Assembly: GCA_937907975.1 (NCBI GenBank)
Contig: CALEQS010000267.1
Location: 1 to 8,021, forward strand
Source of the DNA: an uncultured Clostridia bacterium
GTDB taxonomy: Bacteria; Bacillota; Clostridia; Oscillospirales; Oscillospiraceae
Direction: 5' to 3'
Length of the DNA stretch: 8,021 nucleotides
The translations under genes were made by a program, and so were the position numbers. Of this stretch, positions 1 through 4,738 are shown piece after piece. The stretch's first letter is position 1; each line of letters begins with the position of its first letter. The notes under the pieces were generated by a model. It saw only the letters and a program-made list of their open reading frames with translations. It was not told the origin of the DNA and searched no databases.

Positions 1-280
1 GCACGCACTTGCCCTCCATGACGGGCATGCCGGCCTCCGGGCCGATGTCGCCCAGGCCGAGGACGGCGGTGCCGTCGGTGACCACGGCCACGGTGTTCCA
101 GCGGCCGGTCAGCTCATAGCTCTTGCTGGGGTCCTTCTGGATCTCCAGGCAGGGCTGGGCCACGCCGGGGGTATAGGCCAGCGACAGATCTTCCTTGGTC
201 TTGACGTGCATTTTCGGGGCGATGGACAGCTTGCCCCGCCATTCATAGTGCTTCTTCAGGGATTCCTCCGCATAATTCAT
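1..280 (-). CDS. Malic enzyme, N-terminal part (truncated by window edge)
   Basis: Reads leftward from an ATG at 280-278 and runs off the window after 93 codons. It begins MNYAEESLKKHYEWRGKL and contains the malic-enzyme N-terminal signatures: AYTPGVAQPC (residues 35-44; Y36 matches the family's catalytic tyrosine) and TDGTAVLGLGDIGPEAGMP (68-86). The family oxidatively decarboxylates L-malate to pyruvate with NAD(P)+ and a divalent metal in the cytoplasm. The short N-terminus fits the bacterial short type (roughly 400 residues) rather than the long eukaryotic-like form. The start is supported by a GGAGG ribosome site at 290-294 and a good promoter further upstream. The gene is divergent from the rest of the window and has no visible link to the ene-reductase locus. 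The cofactor (NAD or NADP) cannot be judged because the Rossmann domain lies outside. Confidence 0.93.
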   Translation of the reverse strand, partial: MNYAEESLKKHYEWRGKLSIAPKMHVKTKEDLSLAYTPGVAQPCLEIQKDPSKSYELTGRWNTVAVVTDGTAVLGLGDIGPEAGMPVMEGKCV

Positions 281-323
281 AGCAAAATACCTCCGCATCA
301 TTTAAATATGCATAGATGGCTTT

Positions 324-352
324 ATTATACCGGCCGGCGGATGATTTGACAA
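324..352 (-). promoter_or_regulatory. Promoter of the malic enzyme gene
   Basis: On the minus strand TTGTCA (352-347) and TATAAT (329-324) are separated by exactly 17 bases, one mismatch from the ideal housekeeping promoter. This puts the transcription start near 317, about 37 bases before the ATG. A perfect plus-strand TTGACA (346-351) overlaps this -35 box, but it has no -10 at the right distance. Confidence 0.75.
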
Positions 353-381
353 GGCAAAGCGGAAAAGCCGCGGCGGGACGT

Positions 382-387
382 TATAAT
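382..387 (+). promoter_or_regulatory. Possible -10 element for the small hypothetical gene
   Basis: A perfect plus-strand TATAAT lies about 40 bases before the GTG start of the small hypothetical gene. The nearest good -35 (TTGACA, 346-351) is 30 bases away, too far for a normal promoter, and the correctly spaced hexamer is poor. It may be a weak or activator-dependent promoter. Confidence 0.35.
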
Positions 388-425
388 TTTCCTCTCCCGG
401 TGCCATACTCCAAGGGAGAAAGGAT

Positions 426-716
426 GTGGTCAGATTGGTAAAGGGGATCTCCCGGCGGGTCATTGTGGTGCGCACGCCAGACCCGCGCTTCTTTGAACAG
501 GCGGTGTTTTTTCTGCGGGAGGACGCGTTCCACCGGGAGGGCGTCACGAATGAGCAGGTGCTCTCCGAAGCCCGGCAGGTGGCGGCGGGCTATATCCGCC
601 GCAGCCGGGCGGATGCGGCGGCGCCCCGAAAGCGCCGCATTCCCATCGGAGCCCGCTGGTGCGCCCTGGGCGCGGCGGCGGCCAGCCTCATCTGGGGCAT
701 ATTTTTGCTGTTGTAA
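426..716 (+). CDS. Small conserved hypothetical protein with C-terminal membrane anchor
   Basis: A 96-residue protein of unknown function. The start is GTG at 426: the ATG two bases upstream (424) hits a stop after five codons, while GGGAG at 414-418 sits 7 bases before the GTG. The N-terminal half (MVRLVKGISRRVIVVRTPDP, then FFEQAVFFLRED) resembles a small uncharacterised protein I recall as widespread in clostridia, sometimes mislabelled a translation initiation factor. An Arg/Ala-rich basic stretch (about 58-73) is followed by one hydrophobic segment (about 78-96, ending WGIFLLL), so it is probably a tail-anchored cytoplasmic-facing protein. It is monocistronic, with a strong terminator 18 bases after the stop. 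No catalytic motif is visible. I am confident that it is a gene; its function is unknown. Confidence 0.7.
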   Translation: MVRLVKGISRRVIVVRTPDPRFFEQAVFFLREDAFHREGVTNEQVLSEARQVAAGYIRRSRADAAAPRKRRIPIGARWCALGAAAASLIWGIFLLL

Positions 717-734
717 AGTTTCCGATGACGAAGG

Positions 735-762
735 AAACCGCCCGTTTTACGGGCGGTTTTTC
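735..762 (+). terminator. Rho-independent terminator after the small hypothetical gene
   Basis: An 11-bp perfect stem, AAACCGCCCGT (735-745) with ACGGGCGGTTT (749-759), loop TTT, running into further T residues. It isolates the small hypothetical gene from the cupin unit. Confidence 0.9.
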
Positions 763-781
763 CGTGTAAAATAGAAAAAAC

Positions 782-826
782 TTTTGTAAAAACAACAAAA
801 TTTTGTTTTCGTCACAATTTACAAAA
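782..826. repeat. AT-rich nested inverted repeats upstream of the cupin operon
   Basis: In a GC-rich background, 766-830 is strongly A/T-rich and holds two dyads. An outer pair is TTTTGTAAA (782-790) with TTTACAAAA (818-826). Inside it is a perfect 14-bp palindrome AACAAAATTTTGTT (794-807). It lies roughly 100-150 bases upstream of the proposed cupin transcription start, so it could be a distal regulator site, a UP-like or curved-DNA element, or only composition. The sequences differ from the GTTACYT operator found at the later promoters. Confidence 0.4.
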
Positions 827-870
827 AAATAGGCCGATTTTCTCCGCTCTCAAGGCGAAAATATGGCTAC

Positions 871-912
871 TCCGGGGAAACTAATATGCCAGACCCTCTT
901 GCAATCCCCGGA
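871..912. promoter_or_regulatory. 8-bp inverted repeat around the cupin -35 region
   Basis: TCCGGGGA (871-878) and TCCCCGGA (905-912) are perfect inverted copies 26 bases apart. The left arm is upstream of the proposed -35 (899-904) and the right arm lies inside the -35/-10 spacer. That placement would suit a repressor that blocks or bridges the promoter. No regulator can be assigned from the sequence. Confidence 0.35.
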
Positions 913-927
913 CAGGTGTGCTAATAT
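899..927 (+). promoter_or_regulatory. Promoter of the cupin-SDR operon
   Basis: TTGCAA (899-904), a 17-base spacer, and an extended -10 TGC-TAATAT (919-927). The expected start near 934 leaves an 80-base leader. A second CTAATATG at 881-888, exactly 40 bases upstream, lacks the TGn extension and a good -35. Confidence 0.6.
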
Positions 928-943
928 GAGCATGGTAGTTAAT

Positions 944-967
944 CAGAAGAAAGTTATTTTTCTTCTG
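944..967 (+). other. Stem-loop in the cupin leader
   Basis: CAGAAGAAA (944-952) and TTTCTTCTG (959-967) form a perfect 9-bp stem with a 6-base loop, about 10 bases from the predicted 5' end of the transcript. It has no trailing T run, so it is not a normal terminator. A 5' mRNA-stabilising hairpin is a reasonable guess. Confidence 0.4.
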
Positions 968-1014
968 CTATGTAACCCCAGGTTCCAATCTTATTTTGAA
1001 AGGAAGTCATTATC

Positions 1015-1380
1015 ATGGCACAGTACAAGATTCAGAGAGCCAAGGGCGTTGAGGGCAGCACTGTTTACACTTATGTTGCTCCCGGCCACAACGAGTGCGT
1101 CCCCACCCGTCTGCACGATCCCGCTGACGTCGACGGCGGCAAGATGATCCAGGGCCTCACCTACTTCATCCCCGGCGGCGGCTGCGATTACGGCGCCAAT
1201 CCTCTGGAGTCCATTTATTACATCCTCGAGGGCCAGATGACCCTGAAGACCGAGGACGGCGAGACCGTTCTGAACGCTGGCGACAGCTTCCACTGCTGCG
1301 GCGGCTGCCCCAAGAGCGTCACCAACAACGGCACTACCGTGACCAAGATGCTGGTCACCCTGCTGCCTCCTCAGGCCTGA
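1015..1380 (+). CDS. Small single-domain cupin protein with atypical metal site
   Basis: A 121-residue single-cupin protein, normal length for a stand-alone cupin. The start ATG at 1015 follows AAAGGAAG (999-1006) by 8 bases. The fold is recognised from YYILEGQMTL (68-77) and GDSFHCCGGCPKSVTNNG (89-106), which match the glycine frames of cupin motifs 1 and 2. The motif-1 HxH is absent (the region reads CDYGANPLE, residues 57-65), leaving E65 as the usual glutamate. The motif-2 histidine position holds K100. A Cys-rich stretch, H93-C94-C95-x2-C98, sits where motif 2 should bind metal, so the protein either lacks the classical metal centre or uses another ligand set. Possible roles are isomerase or ligand-binding helper for the SDR; function is unassigned. 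It is first in an operon with the SDR, 65 bases upstream of it. Both genes often use CGT and GCT codons, a pattern common in highly expressed genes. Confidence 0.85.
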   Translation: MAQYKIQRAKGVEGSTVYTYVAPGHNECVPTRLHDPADVDGGKMIQGLTYFIPGGGCDYGANPLESIYYILEGQMTLKTEDGETVLNAGDSFHCCGGCPKSVTNNGTTVTKMLVTLLPPQA

Positions 1381-1394
1381 TTCTGATTCCTCTT

Positions 1395-1410
1395 CCGATC
1401 TGAGGATCGG
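1395..1410 (+). other. Intercistronic hairpin between cupin and SDR
   Basis: CCGATC (1395-1400), loop TGAG, GATCGG (1405-1410). The stem is 6 bp with no T run, so it is unlikely to stop transcription fully. It may mark an mRNA processing or stability point between the two genes. Confidence 0.35.
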
Positions 1411-1445
1411 CTGACGAATAAAACTTGTAATAAGGAGTAATTATT

Positions 1446-2330
1446 ATGCCTAAGATTTATTCTGGCGATCTTACCAAGATGTTCGACATCTCCGGTAAGA
1501 AGGCTGTCATCATCGGCGGCGCCGGCGGTTTTGGTAAGGCCATTGCCGAGGGTTATGCCGCTAACGGCTGCGACGTGCTGATCTCTTCCCGTCGTGAGTC
1601 CGCTCTGCAGGAAGCCAAGGCTGAGATCGAGAAGGTCGCTGCCCCTGGCGTGAAGGTCCTCTACTTTGCTGGCGACGCCGGCGACGTTGAGACCGTTAAG
1701 AAGATGGTGGACTTCACCGTCGGCCCCGACGGTCTGGGCGGCTGCGACATCCTGGTCAACGCTCAGGGCATCAACCAGAAGATGTTCTCCTGGGAGATCG
1801 ACAACGACTACTTCGAGAAGATGCTGCACACCAACGTCTCCTCCATGATGTACACCTGCCGTTACTTCGGCAACTGGATGAAGGATCACAACCTGGACAA
1901 GGGTGAGACCGCTGTTCCCGAGGCCGATTTCAAGGCTGGTATGCCCAACCCCAACAAGGGCTATGGCAAGATCATCAACTTCGGCTCCGTCCGCGGCATC
2001 CGTGCGGTTGCCAACGGCGGCATGGGCAACGTCCCCTACAACACCACCAAGGGTGCTGTCGAGATGCTGACCAAGGCCTTTGCTGCTGACCTGCGTCCCA
2101 ACATCCAGGTCAACCTGATCGGGCCCACCATCACCTATACTCCCATGATGGTCGGCAAGCTGCCCCCCGATGAGGCTACCCGTAACCACATCGCCGATCC
2201 TCTGCCCGCTCAGCGTATCGGCTATGAGATCGACGTTGTCGGCCCCGCCATCTTCCTGGCTTCCGCCGCTTCCGACATGATTACCGCTTCCTCCATCTAT
2301 CCCGATGGTGGTCTGGTTGCTACGTCCTGA
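1446..2330 (+). CDS. Short-chain dehydrogenase/reductase (SDR), probable NADP-dependent ketoreductase
   Basis: A 294-residue classical-type SDR with a Rossmann fold, expected to interconvert a secondary alcohol and a ketone using NAD(P)(H) in the cytoplasm. The nucleotide-binding turn is IGGAGGFG (residues 23-30, fitting xGxxxGxG). SSRR (47-50) after strand 2 has Arg rather than Asp, which favours NADP. NAQG (105-108) replaces the usual NNAG. The catalytic residues are N130, S181, Y198 and K202 (YNTTK). DGG (287-289) is the usual C-terminal signature. Compared with typical SDRs there is an insertion of about 20 residues between N130 and S181 (around 148-175) and about 4 extra between S181 and Y198; these probably shape the substrate pocket. 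Automatic annotation would likely say gluconate 5-dehydrogenase, but the substrate is not shown. The ribosome site AAGGAG (1432-1437) precedes the ATG. It is co-transcribed with the cupin and ends at a strong terminator. Confidence 0.92.
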   Translation: MPKIYSGDLTKMFDISGKKAVIIGGAGGFGKAIAEGYAANGCDVLISSRRESALQEAKAEIEKVAAPGVKVLYFAGDAGDVETVKKMVDFTVGPDGLGGCDILVNAQGINQKMFSWEIDNDYFEKMLHTNVSSMMYTCRYFGNWMKDHNLDKGETAVPEADFKAGMPNPNKGYGKIINFGSVRGIRAVANGGMGNVPYNTTKGAVEMLTKAFAADLRPNIQVNLIGPTITYTPMMVGKLPPDEATRNHIADPLPAQRIGYEIDVVGPAIFLASAASDMITASSIYPDGGLVATS

Positions 2331-2356
2331 TTTTTACATCAGAAGAAGCATTCTCT

Positions 2357-2388
2357 ACAGCGCACCGCTTCAGCGGTGCGCTGTTTTT
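2357..2388 (+). terminator. Terminator of the cupin-SDR operon
   Basis: A perfect 12-bp stem, ACAGCGCACCGC (2357-2368) with GCGGTGCGCTGT (2373-2384), loop TTCA, followed by TTTT (2385-2388). Confidence 0.93.
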
Positions 2389-2392
2389 ACCT
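2386..2392 (+). promoter_or_regulatory. Possible operator half-site before the regulator gene
   Basis: TTTACCT matches one arm of the operator seen at the permease and ene-reductase promoters, and lies 4 bases before the proposed -35 of the regulator gene. The second arm is not present. It overlaps the terminator T run, so chance is possible. Confidence 0.25.
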
Positions 2393-2396
2393 TCAC

Positions 2397-2425
2397 TGGA
2401 AATCCACCGAATCTTATGCTAAAAT
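2397..2425 (+). promoter_or_regulatory. Promoter of the HxlR regulator gene
   Basis: A weak -35 TGGAAA (2397-2402), a 17-base spacer, and an extended -10 TGC-TAAAAT (2417-2425). The predicted start is near 2432, giving a leader of about 26 bases. Confidence 0.5.
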
Positions 2426-2457
2426 GTAGAAAAACACATGAGAGGAGCGCGTATCCA

Positions 2458-2931
2458 ATGGAGGAGAACAAGCCGCTGTGTCCCGATGCCGCAGAAGATG
2501 CAAAGGACGGTCTGGTCTTTGACATCCAGCAGGACCCTTACAACTATGTCATGCGGGTGGTGTTCTGTCGCTGGAAGCCGTTCATTCTGCGGGCCATGGA
2601 CTTTGATGAGGGAAAGCTGACCCATTTTTCCCGCTTTACCAAGCAGCTGCCCATCACCCAGAAGGTGCTCTCGGAAAACCTGCGCCAGCTGGAGGCGGAC
2701 GGACTCATCTACCGCACCGTGCTGCCCACCACACCGCCGCAGGTGGAGTACCGCCTCACTCCGGCGGGCAAGAGCCTGATCCCCCTGCTGGACCATATCT
2801 ACGACTGGGGCTGGGAGGAGATGCAGCGCCGGGAGCTGCCCATCGACGCGCTGGGCGAGATGTGGCACGGCAAGCGTGAGCCCGACGAGGCCATCATGAA
2901 CCACCCCTACAAGAAAACCTACGACAAATAA
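2458..2931 (+). CDS. HxlR-family (DUF24) winged-helix transcriptional regulator
   Basis: A 157-residue DNA-binding protein. The start is set at ATG 2458, which follows AGAGGAG (2441-2447); upstream in-frame codons to 2305 overlap the SDR gene and its terminator and are not used. The winged helix covers about residues 26-118: FCRWKPFILRAM (36-47) takes the place of the usual GGKW helix, QKVLSENLRQLEADGLIYR (68-86) is the recognition helix and start of the wing, and VEYRLTPAGKSL (97-108) is the conserved wing and C-terminal helix start. HxlR proteins act as homodimers that sense small electrophiles, quinones or aldehydes, often through an N-terminal cysteine; C8 (in PLCPD) and C37 are candidates. 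An extended tail (about 120-157) goes beyond the core domain. The gene is monocistronic between two terminators and directly precedes the permease, so it is the best candidate to bind the repeats at 3019-3044 and 4634-4649. Activator or repressor is not proven. Confidence 0.9.
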   Translation: MEENKPLCPDAAEDAKDGLVFDIQQDPYNYVMRVVFCRWKPFILRAMDFDEGKLTHFSRFTKQLPITQKVLSENLRQLEADGLIYRTVLPTTPPQVEYRLTPAGKSLIPLLDHIYDWGWEEMQRRELPIDALGEMWHGKREPDEAIMNHPYKKTYDK

Positions 2932-2944
2932 CGGCGTTTTTCGA

Positions 2945-2992
2945 CGGCTCGGAGCAGTTTTCCCTTTTTGCTCCGGGCCGCCTTTTGCTTTT
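2945..2992 (+). terminator. Terminator of the HxlR gene
   Basis: A 12-bp stem, CGGCTCGGAGCA (2945-2956) with TGCTCCGGGCCG (2969-2980; one G-T pair), a 12-base loop, then CCTTTTGCTTTT. It starts 13 bases after the regulator stop codon. Confidence 0.85.
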
Positions 2993-3018
2993 GCACAGAA
3001 AATTTCCTGATTTTGATG

Positions 3019-3044
3019 CTTACCTCCAGGTAACTGGGTTACCT
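3019..3044. promoter_or_regulatory. Operator cluster upstream of the permease gene (three TTACCT half-sites)
   Basis: The segment reads TTACCT (3020-3025, plus), AGGTAAC (3028-3034, minus) and GTTACCT (3038-3044, plus). Arms 1 and 2 make a 16-bp dyad CTTACCTCCAGGTAAC. Arms 2 and 3 make a second, perfect dyad AGGTAACTGGGTTACCT. The first dyad matches the ene-reductase operator in sequence and spacing (TTAC-N6-GTAA). It lies upstream of the promoter elements, a position more usual for activation than for steric blocking. Confidence 0.7.
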
Positions 3045-3050
3045 CTTCGG

Positions 3051-3077
3051 AAGAACGATACTTTTTTGTGCGTTCTT
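3051..3077 (+). repeat. Inverted repeat across the permease -35 region
   Basis: AAGAACG (3051-3057) and CGTTCTT (3071-3077) are perfect inverted copies 13 bases apart, with a run of six T between them. Just before it, CTTC-G-GAAG (3045-3053) is a further small dyad. These lie between the operator cluster and the extended -10; whether they bind a protein is unknown. Confidence 0.35.
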
Positions 3078-3104
3078 GCTAAAATTCAGTGCCCATGCTA
3101 GACT
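3076..3104 (+). promoter_or_regulatory. Promoter region of the permease gene
   Basis: There are two overlapping choices. One is an extended -10 TGC-TAAAAT (3077-3085), identical to that of the HxlR gene, with a poor -35 (around 3057-3062). The other is TTGCTA (3076-3081), a 17-base spacer and TGC-TAGACT (3096-3104). The first puts the start near 3092 and the second near 3111. In the leader, TCAGGA (3119-3124) and TCCTGA (3128-3133) can form a small hairpin before the ribosome site. Confidence 0.45.
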
Positions 3105-3160
3105 TTCCTTGTTGAGATTCAGGAGATTCCTGAGAGAAAGAAAAGGAGGAAAACAAACCT

Positions 3161-4492
3161 ATGTCAACCACCATCGGCATTCTGTCCATCGTTGTGGCAT
3201 TCGCCGCGCTGATCGTGCTGACATACAAGGGCATGTCGGTCATGTATGTGGCCCCGCTGTGTGCCCTGTTTGTCGCACTGGTCAACCGCATCCCCCTGCT
3301 GGACGCCATCACCGGCCCCTTCCTGGGCGGCACCACCGGCTTTATCACCGGCCTGCTCCCCATCTTCATGCTGTCCATTCTGATGGGCCGCGTGTATGTG
3401 GAATCCGGCGCGGCGGTCAACATTGCCAGCACCCTGATGAAGGTCTTTGCCCGCAACGCTTCCGGCCCCCGCAAGCAGACCATCGCAGTCTACATCTGCA
3501 TCGCGGTCAGCTGGGCCATGTGTTTCGGCGGCATCGACACTTTCTGCGCCCTGTTCACCCTGTTCCCTGTCATGCTGACCATCTGTGCGGAGGCCAACAT
3601 TCCCCGTAAATATCTGATCGGCCTGATCACCTGCGGCGTTTCCACCGCCGCTCTGACCCCCGGCGCCCCTCTGGTGACCAACTACACCCCCATGAATATC
3701 CTGGGCACCTCCTCTGCGGCCGGCTTGATCCCCGGTCTGGCGGCCGTGCTGGTCATGCTGCTGGGCGGCGGCATCTACCTCTGCAAGTCCATCCATAAGG
3801 CCTCCGCCCGCGGCGAGGTCTTTGAGCCGGGCAACGTGCCCTTTACTCCCCCTGAGGAGGGCCGCAAGTATCCCCCCTTCCTCGTGGCTCTGCTTCCCCT
3901 GATCGCAGTGGTCGTGGTGTTCAACCTGATCAATAACCTGATCCCCGCTCTGGCGCTGGGCTTTGTCCTCTCTCTGGTGCTGCTGGTGCCCTTCTTCCCC
4001 AAGACTGCCGAGTGCGGCCGGGGCAAGGCCCTCATCAACACTCTGAACGAGGGCGGCCGCTCCACTGCTGAGTCCATCTTCATGGGCGCTATCGTGGTGG
4101 GCTTCGCCTCCGTGGTGCAGGCCACCGCCGCCTATCAGGTCATGGTGGACGGTCTGCTGAGCCTGCCACTCCCCGCGCCGATTCTGGTCGTTATTGCTGT
4201 GGCAATTCTGGTCGGCCTCACCGGATCTCCACCCGCTGGTCTGGCCATCGTGGTGCCCGTGCTGGCCGCCAACCTGAGTCTGTCCCCCATTGCGATCCAT
4301 CGTATCGCCACCACCGCCGCTACCACCTTCGACACGCTGCCCTTCCAGGGCGCTATCCTCATCATGCTCAGCATGGCTGACCTGAAGCACAAGGACGGCT
4401 ATCCCCCTGTCATGATGTGCACTGTCGTGTGGACGCTGGCCGCTTCCGTGGTCGCCGCGATCCTGTTCGCCATCTTCCCGGGTCTCACCTGA
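3161..4492 (+). CDS. GntP-family organic-acid permease (hydroxybutyrate permease-like)
   Basis: A 443-residue, very hydrophobic inner-membrane transporter with about 11-13 predicted membrane segments, the usual length for the GntP family. Its best signature is near the C-terminus: HRIATTAATTFDTLPFQGA (380-398) followed by LKHKDGYP (408-415), which corresponds to the HR-A-(T/S)-x-DTLP-(H/F)-x-GA block of D-beta-hydroxybutyrate-type permeases. Other conserved loops are CFGGIDTF (121-128), TPGAPLVTNYTP (166-177) and GLTGSPPAG (352-360). A cytoplasmic loop (about 210-238) separates the halves. The family carries gluconate, hydroxybutyrate and related small hydroxy or keto acids, driven by proton symport. 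The start follows a strong AAGGAGG (3143-3149). It is transcribed alone, has its own terminator, and shares an operator with the ene-reductase, so it probably imports the acid that the neighbouring redox enzymes process. The exact substrate is unknown. Confidence 0.85.
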   Translation: MSTTIGILSIVVAFAALIVLTYKGMSVMYVAPLCALFVALVNRIPLLDAITGPFLGGTTGFITGLLPIFMLSILMGRVYVESGAAVNIASTLMKVFARNASGPRKQTIAVYICIAVSWAMCFGGIDTFCALFTLFPVMLTICAEANIPRKYLIGLITCGVSTAALTPGAPLVTNYTPMNILGTSSAAGLIPGLAAVLVMLLGGGIYLCKSIHKASARGEVFEPGNVPFTPPEEGRKYPPFLVALLPLIAVVVVFNLINNLIPALALGFVLSLVLLVPFFPKTAECGRGKALINTLNEGGRSTAESIFMGAIVVGFASVVQATAAYQVMVDGLLSLPLPAPILVVIAVAILVGLTGSPPAGLAIVVPVLAANLSLSPIAIHRIATTAATTFDTLPFQGAILIMLSMADLKHKDGYPPVMMCTVVWTLAASVVAAILFAIFPGLT

Positions 4493-4526
4493 GGTACCCG
4501 GCTCCCGCACTCTTCTGTGATCCCCT

Positions 4527-4558
4527 GAGAAAAGGCCGCCTCCGGGCGGCCTTTTCTC
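4527..4558 (+). terminator. Terminator of the permease gene
   Basis: A perfect 14-bp stem, GAGAAAAGGCCGCC (4527-4540) with GGCGGCCTTTTCTC (4545-4558), loop TCCG. The T run is inside the right arm. The A run in the left arm means it could also work on the other strand. Confidence 0.9.
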
Positions 4559-4595
4559 GAGTGCGCCGGATCTTTCCGCCTGCGGCTGGCGCAGC

Positions 4596-4610
4596 TCTGA
4601 GCGGCTCAGA
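4596..4610. repeat. 15-bp dyad upstream of the ene-reductase operator
   Basis: TCTGAGC (4596-4602), a central G, and GCTCAGA (4604-4610) form a perfect 7-bp inverted repeat, 24 bases before the GTTACTT operator. The rest of 4559-4633 is GC-rich with no other clear signal. A role as a second regulator site is only a possibility. Confidence 0.3.
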
Positions 4611-4633
4611 TACGCCCCGCAGAAGGTTACAGT

Positions 4634-4649
4634 GTTACTTGAAAGTAAC
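4634..4649. promoter_or_regulatory. Operator upstream of the ene-reductase gene
   Basis: GTTACTTGAAAGTAAC is a perfect dyad (7-bp arms, 2-base centre). A further GTTAC lies at 4626-4630. The dyad ends 3 bases before the proposed -35 (4653) and is centred about 46 bases upstream of the predicted transcription start, a typical activator position. It matches the permease operator at 13 of 16 positions, including both TTAC/GTAA cores. Confidence 0.72.
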
Positions 4650-4652
4650 TCC

Positions 4653-4681
4653 TTTTCAGGGCAAAAATGTTCTGCTACAAT
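4653..4681 (+). promoter_or_regulatory. Promoter of the ene-reductase gene
   Basis: TTTTCA (4653-4658), a 17-base spacer, and an extended -10 TGC-TACAAT (4673-4681). The start is predicted near 4688, leaving a 51-base leader. This rules out the longer reading frame that would start at 4667. Confidence 0.6.
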
Positions 4682-4738
4682 GAAACCATCAAAAGAACCG
4701 AACACCATTTATTTCATGCTAAGAAAGGAAGTATCACA

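Noticed and set aside
944..1014. Riboswitch or leader-peptide attenuator before the cupin gene
   Set aside because: There is one simple 9-bp hairpin with no alternative terminator/antiterminator pair and no recognisable aptamer core or leader peptide.
1371..2189. 272-codon open frame antisense to the SDR
   Set aside because: It shadows an SDR with intact catalytic residues; there is no motif of its own.
2305..2457. N-terminal extension of the HxlR gene
   Set aside because: It would overlap the SDR end and run through a strong terminator and the gene's own promoter. The ATG at 2458 has a ribosome site and gives a normal HxlR length.
3164..4708. 514-codon open frame on the minus strand opposite the permease
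   Set aside because: It is a Gly/Gln/His/Asp-rich shadow of the permease codons and covers that gene's terminator and the ene-reductase operator, with no recognisable protein family.
4667..4738. Earlier start for the ene-reductase
   Set aside because: The ATG at 4667 lies upstream of the predicted -10 box and has no ribosome site, whereas 4739 has GGAAG 7 bases upstream and begins like other family members.
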